The notes under the pieces were generated by a model. The model was given only the letters and a program-made list of their open reading frames with translations, made no database searches and had not been told where the DNA came from. The translations under genes and the position numbers were made by a program. Shown here piece after piece: positions 38,212 through 47,201 of a stretch of 52,666 bases of DNA; the first letter of the stretch is position 1; each line of letters starts with the position of its first letter. Origin of the DNA: a virus. The stretch is from positions 1 through 52,666 of the IMG/VR virus record IMGVR_UViG_3300036781_000342; one strand, written 5' to 3'.

Positions 38212-38558
38212 ACCGCACCGGATGGGCGCGACGCTTCGAAAAAGCGTGTCGGGAGTGGCAGGCTCGAATGGGGCTGCTCGATTGGTCGATCCGCTACAAG
38301 GTTCGGGCCGGTGACGGCGATGCCGAGGCGCAAGTCGCCTATCGCGTCGATGCCCGCACCGCGACCATGACGGCCTACACGAACGTCGAGGACGGCGAGC
38401 CGGCAGTCCGCGTAGCGCTTCACGAAATGCTGCACCTGGTGCTGGCGGACGCGCTGAATGCGGCCGCACGCCGCGGCGACGACGCGCACCCGGACGTCGC
38501 CCGCGAAGAGCACCGGGCCATCGAACGGCTTATCAACGTGATCGCAGGGCCTCTCTGA
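38208..38558 (+). CDS. Putative zinc metallopeptidase (HExxH)
   Basis: 116 residues, ATGA overlap. LHEMLH (His72, Glu73, His76) is a zinc-protease motif, with a possible third ligand Glu100 or Glu101 in AREEHRAIERLIN. The N-terminal half WSIRYKVRAGDGDAEAQVAYRVDARTATMTAY is a beta meander leading to the active helix, as in SprT-like small peptidases. Substrate unknown. Position between the A1-like and holin genes suggests late expression. Confidence 0.65.
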   Translation: MNRTGWARRFEKACREWQARMGLLDWSIRYKVRAGDGDAEAQVAYRVDARTATMTAYTNVEDGEPAVRVALHEMLHLVLADALNAAARRGDDAHPDVAREEHRAIERLINVIAGPL

Positions 38559-38812
38559 TGTGGCGCGCGCTGTCCGCCGCCGTCTTCATCGGCGACCCGA
38601 ATTGGGCGTGGCGCCGGCGCGTGACGTTCTCGGGCTGCGCCGTGTTCCTGGCTGGCGTCGCCAATGCCATTTGGTTCGACCACGACATCGCGCACGCCTC
38701 GATGGTGATGACGAATTGCGTCGCCGGCTTCGGCGCGACGTTGGCGATCTACGCCACGTTGGCCACCGGCGACGACCATCTCAAACGCAAAGCCGACGGA
38801 GGGCAGGCATGA
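38558..38812 (+). CDS. Holin candidate
   Basis: 84 residues, TGATG overlap, directly before the endolysin. Two hydrophobic segments (FSGCAVFLAGVANAIWF and MVMTNCVAGFGATLAIYATLA) and a charged C-terminus (DDHLKRKADGG) fit a small holin that permeabilises the inner membrane to release the endolysin or trigger spanins. Confidence 0.65.
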   Translation: MWRALSAAVFIGDPNWAWRRRVTFSGCAVFLAGVANAIWFDHDIAHASMVMTNCVAGFGATLAIYATLATGDDHLKRKADGGQA

Positions 38813-39264
38813 AGACTAGCGCACAAGGCTTGTCGCTGCTGATGCAGCGCGAGGGCGTCCGCCTGACGCCGTATCAGGACACCGAAGGGAATTGGACCGA
38901 CGGCGTGGGGAACACCCACGGCGTCGTGCCCAACGGGCCGCCGATCACGCACGAGAAGGCGATGGAGGACCTCGAGCGCAACGTCGCCTGGGCGGAAGAC
39001 GCCGTCACGAAGTGCGTCACGGTCCCGCTCAATCAGGACCAGTTCGACGCGCTGGTGTCGTTCACCTTCAACGCAGGTCCCTACGCTTTGCCGAACGGCG
39101 ATCACGGCGGCCCATGCAGCATCCTGCGCGCGCTCAATGCTGGCAACTATATCGACGCCGCCCAGGCGTTCCGTAACTGGTGCAACCCGGCATCGATCAC
39201 GTCGCGCCGAATGGGCGAAATGTTCCAATTCGCGGGGACGCGCTTCGAGGCCCGCGTCGAGTGA
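38809..39264 (+). CDS. Endolysin, GH24 lysozyme
   Basis: 151 residues, ATGA overlap. The catalytic set of T4-type lysozymes is present: Glu15 (QREGVRLTPYQD), Asp24 and Thr30 (GNWTDGVGNTHG). Later LNQDQFDALVSFTFNAGP, STILR-like CSILRALNAG and ITSRRMGEMFQF fit the family. It cleaves the MurNAc-GlcNAc bond of peptidoglycan. There is no signal-arrest segment at the N-terminus, so it relies on the holin. Confidence 0.9.
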   Translation: MKTSAQGLSLLMQREGVRLTPYQDTEGNWTDGVGNTHGVVPNGPPITHEKAMEDLERNVAWAEDAVTKCVTVPLNQDQFDALVSFTFNAGPYALPNGDHGGPCSILRALNAGNYIDAAQAFRNWCNPASITSRRMGEMFQFAGTRFEARVE

Positions 39265-39665
39265 ACCCGCTCGACGCCCTCATCCCGTCGTGGGTGAAGC
39301 TCGCCGCGATCGGCGTGCTGCTGGTGGCGCTCGTCGGCGCCGTCTTCGCGATCAAGTCGTCGTGGGAGGCCGAGGGCGCCGCCAAGATCATCGCCGCCGA
39401 CCAGAAAGCCATCGCCGAGCAGCAGGCCAAGGACGCCAAGCTCTCGGCCGAGATCGTCGCCAAGCAAGCCGTCGAGCTCGCCGACCTGCAGAACCGGGCA
39501 CAAACCGTCATCACGAGGATCGACAATGCGCCATCTACTTCGGGCTGCGGCCCTGTCATGCGCGACGCTTCTCACGGCCTGCGCGAACTCTTCCAGCGTC
39601 CCGGTGGCGCGCAAACCGGACGCCAGCTTGCTCCTGCCTTGTCAGGACCCAACGTTGGTAGCTGA
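39261..39665 (+). CDS. Inner-membrane spanin (Rz-like)
   Basis: 134 residues from a GTG at 39261 (GTGA overlap). One N-terminal membrane helix (WVKLAAIGVLLVALVGAVFAI) and a long periplasmic coiled coil (AADQKAIAEQQAKDAKLSAEIVAKQAVELADLQ) fit i-spanins. The partner o-spanin is encoded within its 3' end in another frame, the classical Rz/Rz1 arrangement. It would fuse inner and outer membranes at the end of lysis. Confidence 0.82.
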   Translation: MNPLDALIPSWVKLAAIGVLLVALVGAVFAIKSSWEAEGAAKIIAADQKAIAEQQAKDAKLSAEIVAKQAVELADLQNRAQTVITRIDNAPSTSGCGPVMRDASHGLRELFQRPGGAQTGRQLAPALSGPNVGS

Positions 39666-39789
39666 TCCCGACACCGCGACGGACAACGACGTAGCCGCCG
39701 AGCGCATTCGCGTCGGTCAGGCGTACCTGGCGTGCAAACAACGCCACGCCGACCTCGTCACCTTTGAGAAGGGAGGGACAACCCCGTGA
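39526..39789 (+). CDS. Outer-membrane spanin lipoprotein (Rz1-like)
   Basis: 87 residues starting inside the Rz-like gene (140-base overlap, different frame). The signal MRHLLRAAALSCATLLTAC has a lipobox ending in Cys19. The mature part is Pro/Asp-rich with two more cysteines (LLPCQDP, YLACKQRH) and a helical tail. Longer than lambda Rz1 but typical for spanins outside enterobacteria. Confidence 0.78.
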   Translation: MRHLLRAAALSCATLLTACANSSSVPVARKPDASLLLPCQDPTLVADPDTATDNDVAAERIRVGQAYLACKQRHADLVTFEKGGTTP

Positions 39790-40175
39790 CCCGCAAAGAC
39801 CTGTTCGCCGTCACGCTCGCTATCGTCGGCTTTTTCAGCTTCGTCTGGGCCGACAAGGCTCTTGCACACGGCCCGTACTCGCATTGGCTCACCCCCGGCA
39901 CCGCGGCGAGCTGTTGCAACGAGAAAAAAACCATCAACGGCGAGATGACCGGCGACTGCTACCCCACCGTCGCCGAGTTGCGGCCGAGCGCCGACAAAGC
40001 GGTGACGGGTGTCGTCTGGTGGGCGAAGCGCGACACGGGGGAGTGGACTGAAATTCCCGGAACGAGCGTCCTTCACGAGCTTAATCCTGATGAGACGGGC
40101 CAGGCGGCGCATCTCTGCTACAGCGACATCACCAACCACGTCCTCTGTTTCGTCCCACCCTTCGGCGGGGGCTGA
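39786..40175 (+). CDS. Small exported protein in the lysis-packaging junction
   Basis: 129 residues, GTG start overlapping the Rz1-like stop. Signal peptide (residues 5-27, cleavage near ALA-HG). The mature part has paired cysteines (ASCCNEKK, GDCYPTVAELRPS) and a W-rich strand region (VVWWAKRDTGEWTEIPG). Similar sequences occur as short exported proteins in alphaproteobacteria. Role in lysis or host surface change is open. TGATG overlap leads into terminase large subunit. Confidence 0.68.
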   Translation: MTRKDLFAVTLAIVGFFSFVWADKALAHGPYSHWLTPGTAASCCNEKKTINGEMTGDCYPTVAELRPSADKAVTGVVWWAKRDTGEWTEIPGTSVLHELNPDETGQAAHLCYSDITNHVLCFVPPFGGG

Positions 40176-41827
40176 TGCCGCACCCGAACGCCATCAACCC
40201 GGCCACCGGCAAGCGCTACAGCTTCGTTCCGCCCGAAAAGCGTAGCGCAGCAGCCCAGCAGGCAGAGAAAACGAAGCAGAACGACCAGCAAATCCTGTTG
40301 CTCAAACGTCAGCTCGCGGCCGTGGAATCGCGCGAACGGCTGCTGACGTTCACGAAATTCATGATGCCGGACCCCGAGGCGATGGATGACGCCTCACGTA
40401 GCAAGTACGAAGCGGCACGGTTCCACGAGGAAATCGCCAAAGTCCTCGAGCAGGTTGAAGACGGCCGCATACCGTTGCTGATTTTCTGTATGCCGCCGCG
40501 GCACGGCAAGACGCAGCTCGCCACCAAGAGCTTCGCCGCCTGGTACAGCGGTCGACACCCCGATCACGACGTCATCGTGGCGGCCGCTGGCGACGATCTG
40601 GCCGCCGACATGGGAGCCGACACCCGCGCCATCATGACGTCGCCGCAGTACAAACTGGTCTTCCCTCGCCATAAACTACGACGCGGCGGTACGGCGAAAG
40701 ACAACATCCAAACCGACAAAGGCGGCCGGCTGATCTTCGCGGGGCGCGGCGGCCAGATTAACGGCCGCGGCGCTCATTTGCTGCTGATCGACGATCTCTA
40801 CAAGGACGACAAAGAGGCGCGCTCGCAAACCATCCGCGACGACGCCTGGAATTGGTTCACCCGCGTCGCCCTGAAGCGTCGCATGGGTAAGAAGCTCGTC
40901 GTGGTCACGATGACGCGCTGGCATAGTGACGACCTAATCGGCCGCCTAACGGACCCGGAAAACCCGCACTACAACGAGGACGAGGCCAAAACCTGGAAGA
41001 TTATCCGGCTTCCGGGCCTGGCTGAAGACGACGACCCCCTTGGCCGCAAGCCCGGCCAGGCGCTGTGGCCCGAGCGGTACGACGAAGAGTACCACGCCGC
41101 CGATCGCCGGCGCGATCCGCTCGGCTTCGAGGCGCTGGTGCAGCAACGGCCGACGGTGGCCGACGGTGTGCTCTTCCGGCGCGAGAACATTCGCTACTAC
41201 GACACGAAAGATTTGCCGGAAGAACTGCGGGTCTACTGCGCTTCCGACCACGCCGTTGGCACCAAACAGCGCAACGACCCGTCGTGCTTCGTCAAGATCG
41301 GTGTCGACCGGGAAGATAACATTTACATTCTCGATTGCTGGTGGAAGCGGGCGCGCACCGACGAAGCTGTCGAGGCAATGCTGACAATGGGTGCCACGGG
41401 CAACCGGCGACCGCTCATATGGTGGGCCGAGCGCGGTCAGATAACGGGGTCGATAGGGCCGTTCTTGCGCAAACGGATGCAGGAGACCGGACAGTACATC
41501 AACGTCATCGAAGTGACGCCAAAGGCCGACAAGGAGCAACGGGCGCAGTCAATCGCCGCTCGCGTCGCTATGGGCCGTGTTTTATGGCCGAATGGCCCTG
41601 ACTGGACCGAAAGGTCGATCAACGAGCTGATGGCCTTCCCGAACGGCACGCACGATGACTTTGTCGACGCGCTCGCGTATATTGGTCTCGGGCTCCCCCG
41701 CCAGGTGCGGGCCAGTGCGCCGCCCAGGAAGCAGGATGTGCCGAAGTTCGGCACCCTAGCCTGGGTGAAGTACACAGCCAAATGGCACGATGACGAGGCC
41801 AAGCGCAAAGCGATGGGCGGTTTTTGA
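40175..41827 (+). CDS. terL: Terminase large subunit
   Basis: 550 residues. The ATPase has Walker A PPRHGKTQ (108-115), Walker B LLLIDDLYKD (about 202-211) and coupling motif VTMTRWHSDD (about 245). The RNase H-like nuclease has YCASDHAVG (about 356-364), LDCWWKR and GTHDDFVDALAYIG (about 490-503), supplying three acidic metal ligands. It pumps DNA into the prohead and cuts the concatemer. Followed by the portal gene with TGATG overlap; its small subunit is 8.6 kb upstream. Confidence 0.92.
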   Translation: MPHPNAINPATGKRYSFVPPEKRSAAAQQAEKTKQNDQQILLLKRQLAAVESRERLLTFTKFMMPDPEAMDDASRSKYEAARFHEEIAKVLEQVEDGRIPLLIFCMPPRHGKTQLATKSFAAWYSGRHPDHDVIVAAAGDDLAADMGADTRAIMTSPQYKLVFPRHKLRRGGTAKDNIQTDKGGRLIFAGRGGQINGRGAHLLLIDDLYKDDKEARSQTIRDDAWNWFTRVALKRRMGKKLVVVTMTRWHSDDLIGRLTDPENPHYNEDEAKTWKIIRLPGLAEDDDPLGRKPGQALWPERYDEEYHAADRRRDPLGFEALVQQRPTVADGVLFRRENIRYYDTKDLPEELRVYCASDHAVGTKQRNDPSCFVKIGVDREDNIYILDCWWKRARTDEAVEAMLTMGATGNRRPLIWWAERGQITGSIGPFLRKRMQETGQYINVIEVTPKADKEQRAQSIAARVAMGRVLWPNGPDWTERSINELMAFPNGTHDDFVDALAYIGLGLPRQVRASAPPRKQDVPKFGTLAWVKYTAKWHDDEAKRKAMGGF

Positions 41828-44211
41828 TGTCCGGCATGTCTGATCCGTCTGATTCCTACGACGACGTCCAGCCGATCAGCGACGGCGGGTCGGACGACGG
41901 CTCGCGGGACACCCAGACGGTCGACACGACTGCTGACGGAAGCAGCGGGAACACGCCCGAGCAGGACCGCAAGCTCGTCCAGAAGCGCCTCGAGATGATC
42001 CGGCGCGACAAGAAGCACTTCGAGAAGGTCTTCAAGCAGATGGACCGCGACATGTTTGTCGCGCTCCATGGTCGCGACCCCGACTGGAGCGACAAGAGCT
42101 ACGAGGCCAACATCACCGGCCAGCACATCAAGACGAAAACGGCCGCCCTCTACGCCAAGAACCCGAAGATCGTCTCGACCCGCAAGGAGAAGATGGACTT
42201 CCTGATCTGGGACGAGACGCAGGAGTCGCTGGCGGCGGCGATGCAGACTGTCCAGGTGGGCCAGCAGATCATCGCGACACAGATGGCGGCGCAAATGCTC
42301 GCTCAGAAGGGCGCCGGGCAGACGGTTGTGGACGGCCCCGCGGGACCGATGCCGGCAGCCTTCGGCCACAACGGCGGCCCGCCGATGGAGCAGCCGCAGA
42401 TTCCGCCCCAGATGCCCCCGGCATCGACGCCAAGCGCGCCGTCACCGGCCGTTGCCGCCATGATGCCGCCGCCCGAGCCGATTCCGGGCTTCAACGACGC
42501 CCAGGCACTGCTGCAGGACGTGCAGCAGGGCATCGCGCGGCGCCGGATGCTGAAAAAGTTCGGCAAAACCCTCGAAATTCTCTTCGCCGACGCGATGGCC
42601 GAGCAGACGCCGCTCGATTTCAAGGCGGCGATGAAGCGAGTGGTGCGGCGAAGCCTCACCACAGGCGTCGGCTACGTCGAAATGGGCTTTCAACGCGAGT
42701 ATGGCGTCCCGCCGGGCGTCACCGATCAGCTCGCCGACTACCGCCAGCGCATCAACCACCTGCAGCGCCTGATGGAAGAGGCCGCAGAGGGCGAAATCGA
42801 CGAATTGGACGCCGAAATGGCCGAGTTGCAGAAGATGCTGGCCGCGCTGAACGATCAGCCGCAGGCAATCCTGCGTTCCGGCCTCACTTTCGACTTCCTG
42901 CAGTCGACCAAGGTAATCCCCGACCGATTCTGCACGTCACTCGTCGGTTTCATCGGTTGCCGGCACGTCACCATCGAATATCTACGCACCAAGGCGTATG
43001 TCGAAGAGACTTTCGGCGTCGAACTGAAGGAGCGCTACACACCGTACACCGTCGACGGCCAGCGGACCTACGGCGACCGCGGCGTCGACTACGGCGAGGA
43101 CGCCACCGCGGGTATTTTCGGCGGATCCGGTCACGACGACGACCTCGTCATGCTGTTCAAGCAGTACGACAAGGTTTCCGGCCTCGTTTACTGGATGGTC
43201 GACGGCCACCCGAACTTCATCAAGGAGCCGGCAGCCCCGGACGTGGTCGTGCCACGATTCTGGCCGGTCTACGCCATCTGCTTCAACGAAACCGAGAACG
43301 AGAAGAGCCCGTTTCCGCGATCCGACGTCGAATTGCTCAAGCATGTGCAGCGGGAGATCAACCGCAGCCGCCAGGGCAAGCGCGAGCACCGCGAGGCGGC
43401 GCGGCCGCGCTTCATCTACGCCAATGGCGCGCTCGACGAGGAAGAGGACATTCCCGCGCTCGAGAACGCCAAGGCGTTCGACGCCATCGGCCTCAAGGGA
43501 CTCGGCACCGACCAGGACGTCAACAAGGCGCTCCAGGTTCTGAAGATGCCGGGCGTCGACCCGAACCTCTACGACACCAACGAAGTGCTCATGGACGCCT
43601 CGCTGACGGTCGGCGCGACGGCCGGACAGCTCGGCGGCACCGCGAAGAACACGGCCACCGGCGAGGCCATCGCCAGCGGCACCGTGTCGGCGACGGACAG
43701 TTCTTCGATCGACGAGCTCGACGGCTTCCTCACCATGATCGCCCGCGACGGCAGTCAGGTGCTGATGACGAACATGAGCAAGGACGAGGTCATCCCGATC
43801 GCCGGGCCGGGGGCCGTGTGGGTCGAGGACATCGGCGCCGACCCCGAGCAGATATACAACGAGGTCTTCCTGCGCGTCGAAGCGGGCTCGACGGGCAAGC
43901 CCAACCAGGCCGACGAGATTCGCAACTTCAAGGATCTTGCCCCGCTGCTATTGCAGACGGGCGCCATCCCGCCGCAGTTCCTCGCGCGCGAAGGCGTCCG
44001 TCGCCTCGACGACCGCATCGACCTGACGGAGGCCATCGTCGAAGGCGTCCCGGCGATCGTCGCCATGAATCGCAATTCGCAGATGGCGCAGGGCGACCCG
44101 CAGAAGGATCCGAACCAGCAGGGCGGCGAAGGCGGCGACAAGAACGCGACGCCGAGCGGCCCGGCCGGCAGCACCGCCCCGATGGGCAACAACCAGCATC
44201 CGCAGGTTTGA
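41827..44211 (+). CDS. Portal protein
   Basis: 794 residues from ATG 41827 (a TTG at 41824 is also in frame). The acidic disordered start is followed by RMLKKFGKTLEILFADAMAEQ, EMGFQREYGVPPGVTDQLADYRQRINHLQRLMEEA, then the central portal fold and the C-terminal GTVSATDSSSIDELDGFLTMIARDGSQVLM helical region, similar to large portals of P22-like and other short-tailed phages. A Pro-rich insertion (about 175-225) is unusual. It forms the 12-mer DNA gate. Confidence 0.82.
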   Translation: MSGMSDPSDSYDDVQPISDGGSDDGSRDTQTVDTTADGSSGNTPEQDRKLVQKRLEMIRRDKKHFEKVFKQMDRDMFVALHGRDPDWSDKSYEANITGQHIKTKTAALYAKNPKIVSTRKEKMDFLIWDETQESLAAAMQTVQVGQQIIATQMAAQMLAQKGAGQTVVDGPAGPMPAAFGHNGGPPMEQPQIPPQMPPASTPSAPSPAVAAMMPPPEPIPGFNDAQALLQDVQQGIARRRMLKKFGKTLEILFADAMAEQTPLDFKAAMKRVVRRSLTTGVGYVEMGFQREYGVPPGVTDQLADYRQRINHLQRLMEEAAEGEIDELDAEMAELQKMLAALNDQPQAILRSGLTFDFLQSTKVIPDRFCTSLVGFIGCRHVTIEYLRTKAYVEETFGVELKERYTPYTVDGQRTYGDRGVDYGEDATAGIFGGSGHDDDLVMLFKQYDKVSGLVYWMVDGHPNFIKEPAAPDVVVPRFWPVYAICFNETENEKSPFPRSDVELLKHVQREINRSRQGKREHREAARPRFIYANGALDEEEDIPALENAKAFDAIGLKGLGTDQDVNKALQVLKMPGVDPNLYDTNEVLMDASLTVGATAGQLGGTAKNTATGEAIASGTVSATDSSSIDELDGFLTMIARDGSQVLMTNMSKDEVIPIAGPGAVWVEDIGADPEQIYNEVFLRVEAGSTGKPNQADEIRNFKDLAPLLLQTGAIPPQFLAREGVRRLDDRIDLTEAIVEGVPAIVAMNRNSQMAQGDPQKDPNQQGGEGGDKNATPSGPAGSTAPMGNNQHPQV

Positions 44212-44233
44212 TTTGCCTTGTCTGTCTGATGTC

Positions 44234-44262
44234 TGGCGCAAACGTCAGACGTGCGCTACAAT
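44234..44262 (+). promoter_or_regulatory. CGTCAGAC-type promoter before the scaffold gene
   Basis: TACAAT (44257-44262) with CGTCAGAC seven bases upstream and TCTGTCTGATGTCTGGC further up; the -35 (TGGCGC, 44234-44239) is poor. The motif spacing resembles the promoter at 33000-33028. Confidence 0.5.
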
Positions 44263-44282
44263 GACCCCAGCACGGAGATTCA

Positions 44283-45365
44283 ATGCCCTTGCCTCTGGAC
44301 GATAATTCGGTGTCGGACTCGTCCGACGACACCACCCTGGACGTAGCGACCAACGATCAGCAGCTCGGCAACGAGCAGCAGGTCGACACTGGCGCTGATG
44401 GCGCGGATTCGTCCGACGCGCACGGCGATAACGCCGCTCAAGACACTGCCGGCCTCGTTCGCGATGTCGTCAAGCAGGGTCGCGAGCAGGCGACGGCCTC
44501 GCCAGCCGAAGGTGTGGAACAGCAGACCCAGGAAGCTGCAGACCAGGAAGACAAGGGCGAAAGCGACGATTACGCCGACGCCCCCTTCAACAAGCACCCC
44601 CGCTTCCGTCATCTGATCAAGGTGCGCGACGGCCTGAAGGCCGAACGCGACTCCTTTAAGGAAGACGCGGGCCGCTATCACAATGTCCAGACGTTCATGG
44701 ACGACCACGGCATCTCTTCGCAGGAGACCGCGGACGCCTTCATGTTCATGGCCGATGTGAAAGCGGGCCGGTTCGCCGAAGCGTGGGACAAGATCAAGCC
44801 GACCGTCCAGGAACTTTTGGTGCGGGCTGGCGAAGTTCTCCCTGACGACCTCAAGCAGGACGTCGATGCAGGCGCAATCTCGCAGGAACGGGCAGTCGAA
44901 CTGTCCCGTCAGCGCGCGAAAGCGGCCTCGCTCGAACAGGGGCGCAGCTTCGACCAGCAGCGACAGCAGCGCAGCAGCCAGCAGGCGGCGGCGCAGCAGT
45001 TGCACAGTACGGCGATCGACTGGTCACGCGATCGCGGCCGCAAGGATCCGCAGTTCCAAGCCAAAATGCCGCTTCTGATGAAGGAAGTGAGCTGGTTGCA
45101 GTCGCAGCGTCGGGGCACTGAAGGCCACGACCACGACGGGCGGCCCCTGACGTCGGAAGGCGTCAAGGCGCAGCTCGAGGAAGCCTACAAGAACGTTGTT
45201 CCCCCGGCGGCGCGTGGCGCCAACGGGAAGTTCGTTCCCAAGGTTGGCGACGGTACGGCCAAGCCACGACCGACAGCAGCGGGCGGCGCGTCAGGAACCG
45301 CTCGGCCGCAGCCGAAGACGACGCTCGACATCATTCGGGCCGTCCGGGAGCAGCGCGCCGGCTAA
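44283..45365 (+). CDS. Scaffold-like protein
   Basis: 360 residues. Acidic, disordered start (residues 1-95, SDSSDDTTLDVATNDQQ), long helical centre (HLIKVRDGLKAERDSFKEDA, DDLKQDVDAGAISQERAVELSRQRAKAA) with a Gln/Arg/Ser-rich stretch (about 220-240), and a basic C-terminal tail (KTTLDIIRAVREQRAG). The composition, length and position between portal and coat fit a scaffolding protein whose basic tail binds coat. Confidence 0.72.
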   Translation: MPLPLDDNSVSDSSDDTTLDVATNDQQLGNEQQVDTGADGADSSDAHGDNAAQDTAGLVRDVVKQGREQATASPAEGVEQQTQEAADQEDKGESDDYADAPFNKHPRFRHLIKVRDGLKAERDSFKEDAGRYHNVQTFMDDHGISSQETADAFMFMADVKAGRFAEAWDKIKPTVQELLVRAGEVLPDDLKQDVDAGAISQERAVELSRQRAKAASLEQGRSFDQQRQQRSSQQAAAQQLHSTAIDWSRDRGRKDPQFQAKMPLLMKEVSWLQSQRRGTEGHDHDGRPLTSEGVKAQLEEAYKNVVPPAARGANGKFVPKVGDGTAKPRPTAAGGASGTARPQPKTTLDIIRAVREQRAG

Positions 45366-45381
45366 CCACCAGGGTTAGTCA

Positions 45382-46452
45382 ATGCCTTTTACTGCAGAAG
45401 AGATTGCAAACATCAACGCCGCGTCGCTCGAGGCTTATATCGAGAAGGGCACGGTGTTCAAGCAGAACGTGAGCATGAAGCCCATGCTCAAGGAGTTCGA
45501 TGACGCCCGCGGCCAGTTCGCGGGTGGCAACACGTATGCCTCGGTCGGCGTCAAGTCCGGCCAGGGTGGCGGCTCGCTCGCCGGCTACACGCACGACGAC
45601 CAGGTGTCCTACTACAACTCGGCCACCAACAAGCGCGTGAAGTACGCCTGGAAGGAACACCACATCGGCCAGGTGATCACGCACACCGAGCTCAAGATCG
45701 ACGGCGTCGACGTGTCGGATGAGGGCTCCAAGCAGTCCACCTCCGATATGGACGGCCGCGAGGAGCATGTGCTGGCCAATCTGCTCGACGAGAAGAACGA
45801 CGACCTCGGCGAGGACTACGCCAAGTCACTCGACTCGCTGATCCACGGCGACGGCACCAGCGACACCAAGGCGCTGGCGGGCATCCGCTCGCTAATCGTC
45901 GACGACCCGACCGTCGGTGTCACCGGCGGCCTCGACAAGTCGGTCAACACCGGGTGGCGCAACCGCGCCTTCACCGGCGTCGGCGGCGCGGGCGCGAAGT
46001 TCACGTCCAGCACGTCTGGCGGCGGCGCCCTGCTGCAGGCGCTCCAGAAGGAGTTCCGCACGCTGGGCCGGTACGCGCAGGGCGGCACCCGCTGGCGCTA
46101 CTTCGCCGGCACCGACCTGATCGACGCGATCGAGAAGGAGCTGCGCGCCAACGGCAACTACACGCTCGATGGCTTCACCAACGAGAAGGTCGTCGACGGT
46201 TCGATGGCCGACGTCAAGTGGAAGGGCCAGAAGATCACCTGGGATCCGACCATGGACGACCTCGGCTACGGCAAGCGCCTGTACGTCATCGACATGCGCC
46301 GCATCCGCCTGCTGTACATGAACGGCCAGCGCATGAAGAAGCATCAGCCGGCGCGGCCGTATGACCGCTACGTCATGTACAACGGCCTCACCACGACCGC
46401 AGTCATGGTGGCGCAGCAGCTCAACACGTCCGCCGTTTACGACATCAACTAG
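45382..46452 (+). CDS. Major capsid (coat) protein
   Basis: 356 residues. HDDQVSYYNSATNKRVKYAWKEHHIGQVITHTELKIDGVDV, then SLDSLIHGDGTSDTKALAGI and FRTLGRYAQGGTRWRYFAGTDLIDAIEKEL are typical of N4-gp56/P22-5-like coat proteins with an HK97-type fold. It follows the scaffold gene by 16 bases and begins a run of structural genes. The C-terminal MRRIRLLYMNGQRMKKHQPARPYDRYVMYNG is also usual for the group. Confidence 0.8.
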   Translation: MPFTAEEIANINAASLEAYIEKGTVFKQNVSMKPMLKEFDDARGQFAGGNTYASVGVKSGQGGGSLAGYTHDDQVSYYNSATNKRVKYAWKEHHIGQVITHTELKIDGVDVSDEGSKQSTSDMDGREEHVLANLLDEKNDDLGEDYAKSLDSLIHGDGTSDTKALAGIRSLIVDDPTVGVTGGLDKSVNTGWRNRAFTGVGGAGAKFTSSTSGGGALLQALQKEFRTLGRYAQGGTRWRYFAGTDLIDAIEKELRANGNYTLDGFTNEKVVDGSMADVKWKGQKITWDPTMDDLGYGKRLYVIDMRRIRLLYMNGQRMKKHQPARPYDRYVMYNGLTTTAVMVAQQLNTSAVYDIN

Positions 46453-46465
46453 GGGCTGCAGCACC

Positions 46466-47143
46466 ATGGCATACATCCAGAACAAGGGCGTCATCGCACC
46501 TACGATCATCCTGTCGGCCGACTGGACCAACAGCGGGACCATCACAGTCTCGTACCCGTCGGGCTACTCGCAGAAGTCGTTCTACCGCGGCTCGGCCAAG
46601 GCGAACGGCTCCTACGTCATCAAGAACGGCAAGGACAAGGTTGCCGAGGATACGACCGCCGCGAGCGGCATCGCACTCTCGTTCGGCTCGTCCAACATCA
46701 CCGTGACCAACAACACCGGGGCGACGATCGCGGCCGGCACTTCGCTGGATTTCTGGCTCGACCAGAACGACGGCAACAAGGTGCTGACCCTGCAGTTCCC
46801 GGTCGACCTGGTGGACGTTTCGGCGGCCGACGTCGTGACCGACTTCTATCCGGGCGTCGACGGCACCATCGAAGACGTGCAGTGGGTGCAGCGCACTCCG
46901 GTCACGACGGCTGCCAAGGCGGCCACCGTCACGCCGAAAATCAACACCACGGCGCTCACGGGCGGCGTGCTGTCGTTGACGTCGGCGGCTTGCACGCCGC
47001 TGGGCGTCATCGTCGCCGGTACGCAGGTGACGGGTGCGAACCGCATCACGCGCAACGACACGATCCGGCTGACGGCCTCGTCCGTCACCACGTTCGCCGA
47101 GGGCAAGGGTTCGATCTTCGTCCGAATCCGGCTCGACGACTAA
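46466..47143 (+). CDS. Head decoration or fibre-like beta-sandwich protein
   Basis: 225 residues from ATG 46466. All-beta, rich in Thr, Val, Ala: ADWTNSGTITVSYPSGYSQ, ITVTNNTGATIAAGTSLDFWLDQ, KGSIFVRIRLDD. No catalytic motif. Its place right after the coat gene suggests a capsid-stabilising or head-fibre protein. Confidence 0.68.
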   Translation: MAYIQNKGVIAPTIILSADWTNSGTITVSYPSGYSQKSFYRGSAKANGSYVIKNGKDKVAEDTTAASGIALSFGSSNITVTNNTGATIAAGTSLDFWLDQNDGNKVLTLQFPVDLVDVSAADVVTDFYPGVDGTIEDVQWVQRTPVTTAAKAATVTPKINTTALTGGVLSLTSAACTPLGVIVAGTQVTGANRITRNDTIRLTASSVTTFAEGKGSIFVRIRLDD

Positions 47144-47153
47144 CTGCCCACGA

Positions 47154-47177
47154 CCGACGGGGCTTCGGCCCCGTCGG
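47154..47177 (+). other. UUCG-capped hairpin after the decoration gene
   Basis: Perfect ten-pair stem CCGACGGGGC / GCCCCGTCGG with a TTCG loop, no T-run after it. Similar to the hairpin at 18015-18038. It may separate expression of capsid genes from the minor structural genes by mRNA processing. Confidence 0.6.
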
Positions 47178-47201
47178 CACTCTTCCATTCAGGAGACGCC
47201 T

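Noticed and set aside
42957-44264. 435-codon alternate frame inside the portal gene
   Set aside because: Arg-rich shadow of the portal gene in another frame, with no start signal.
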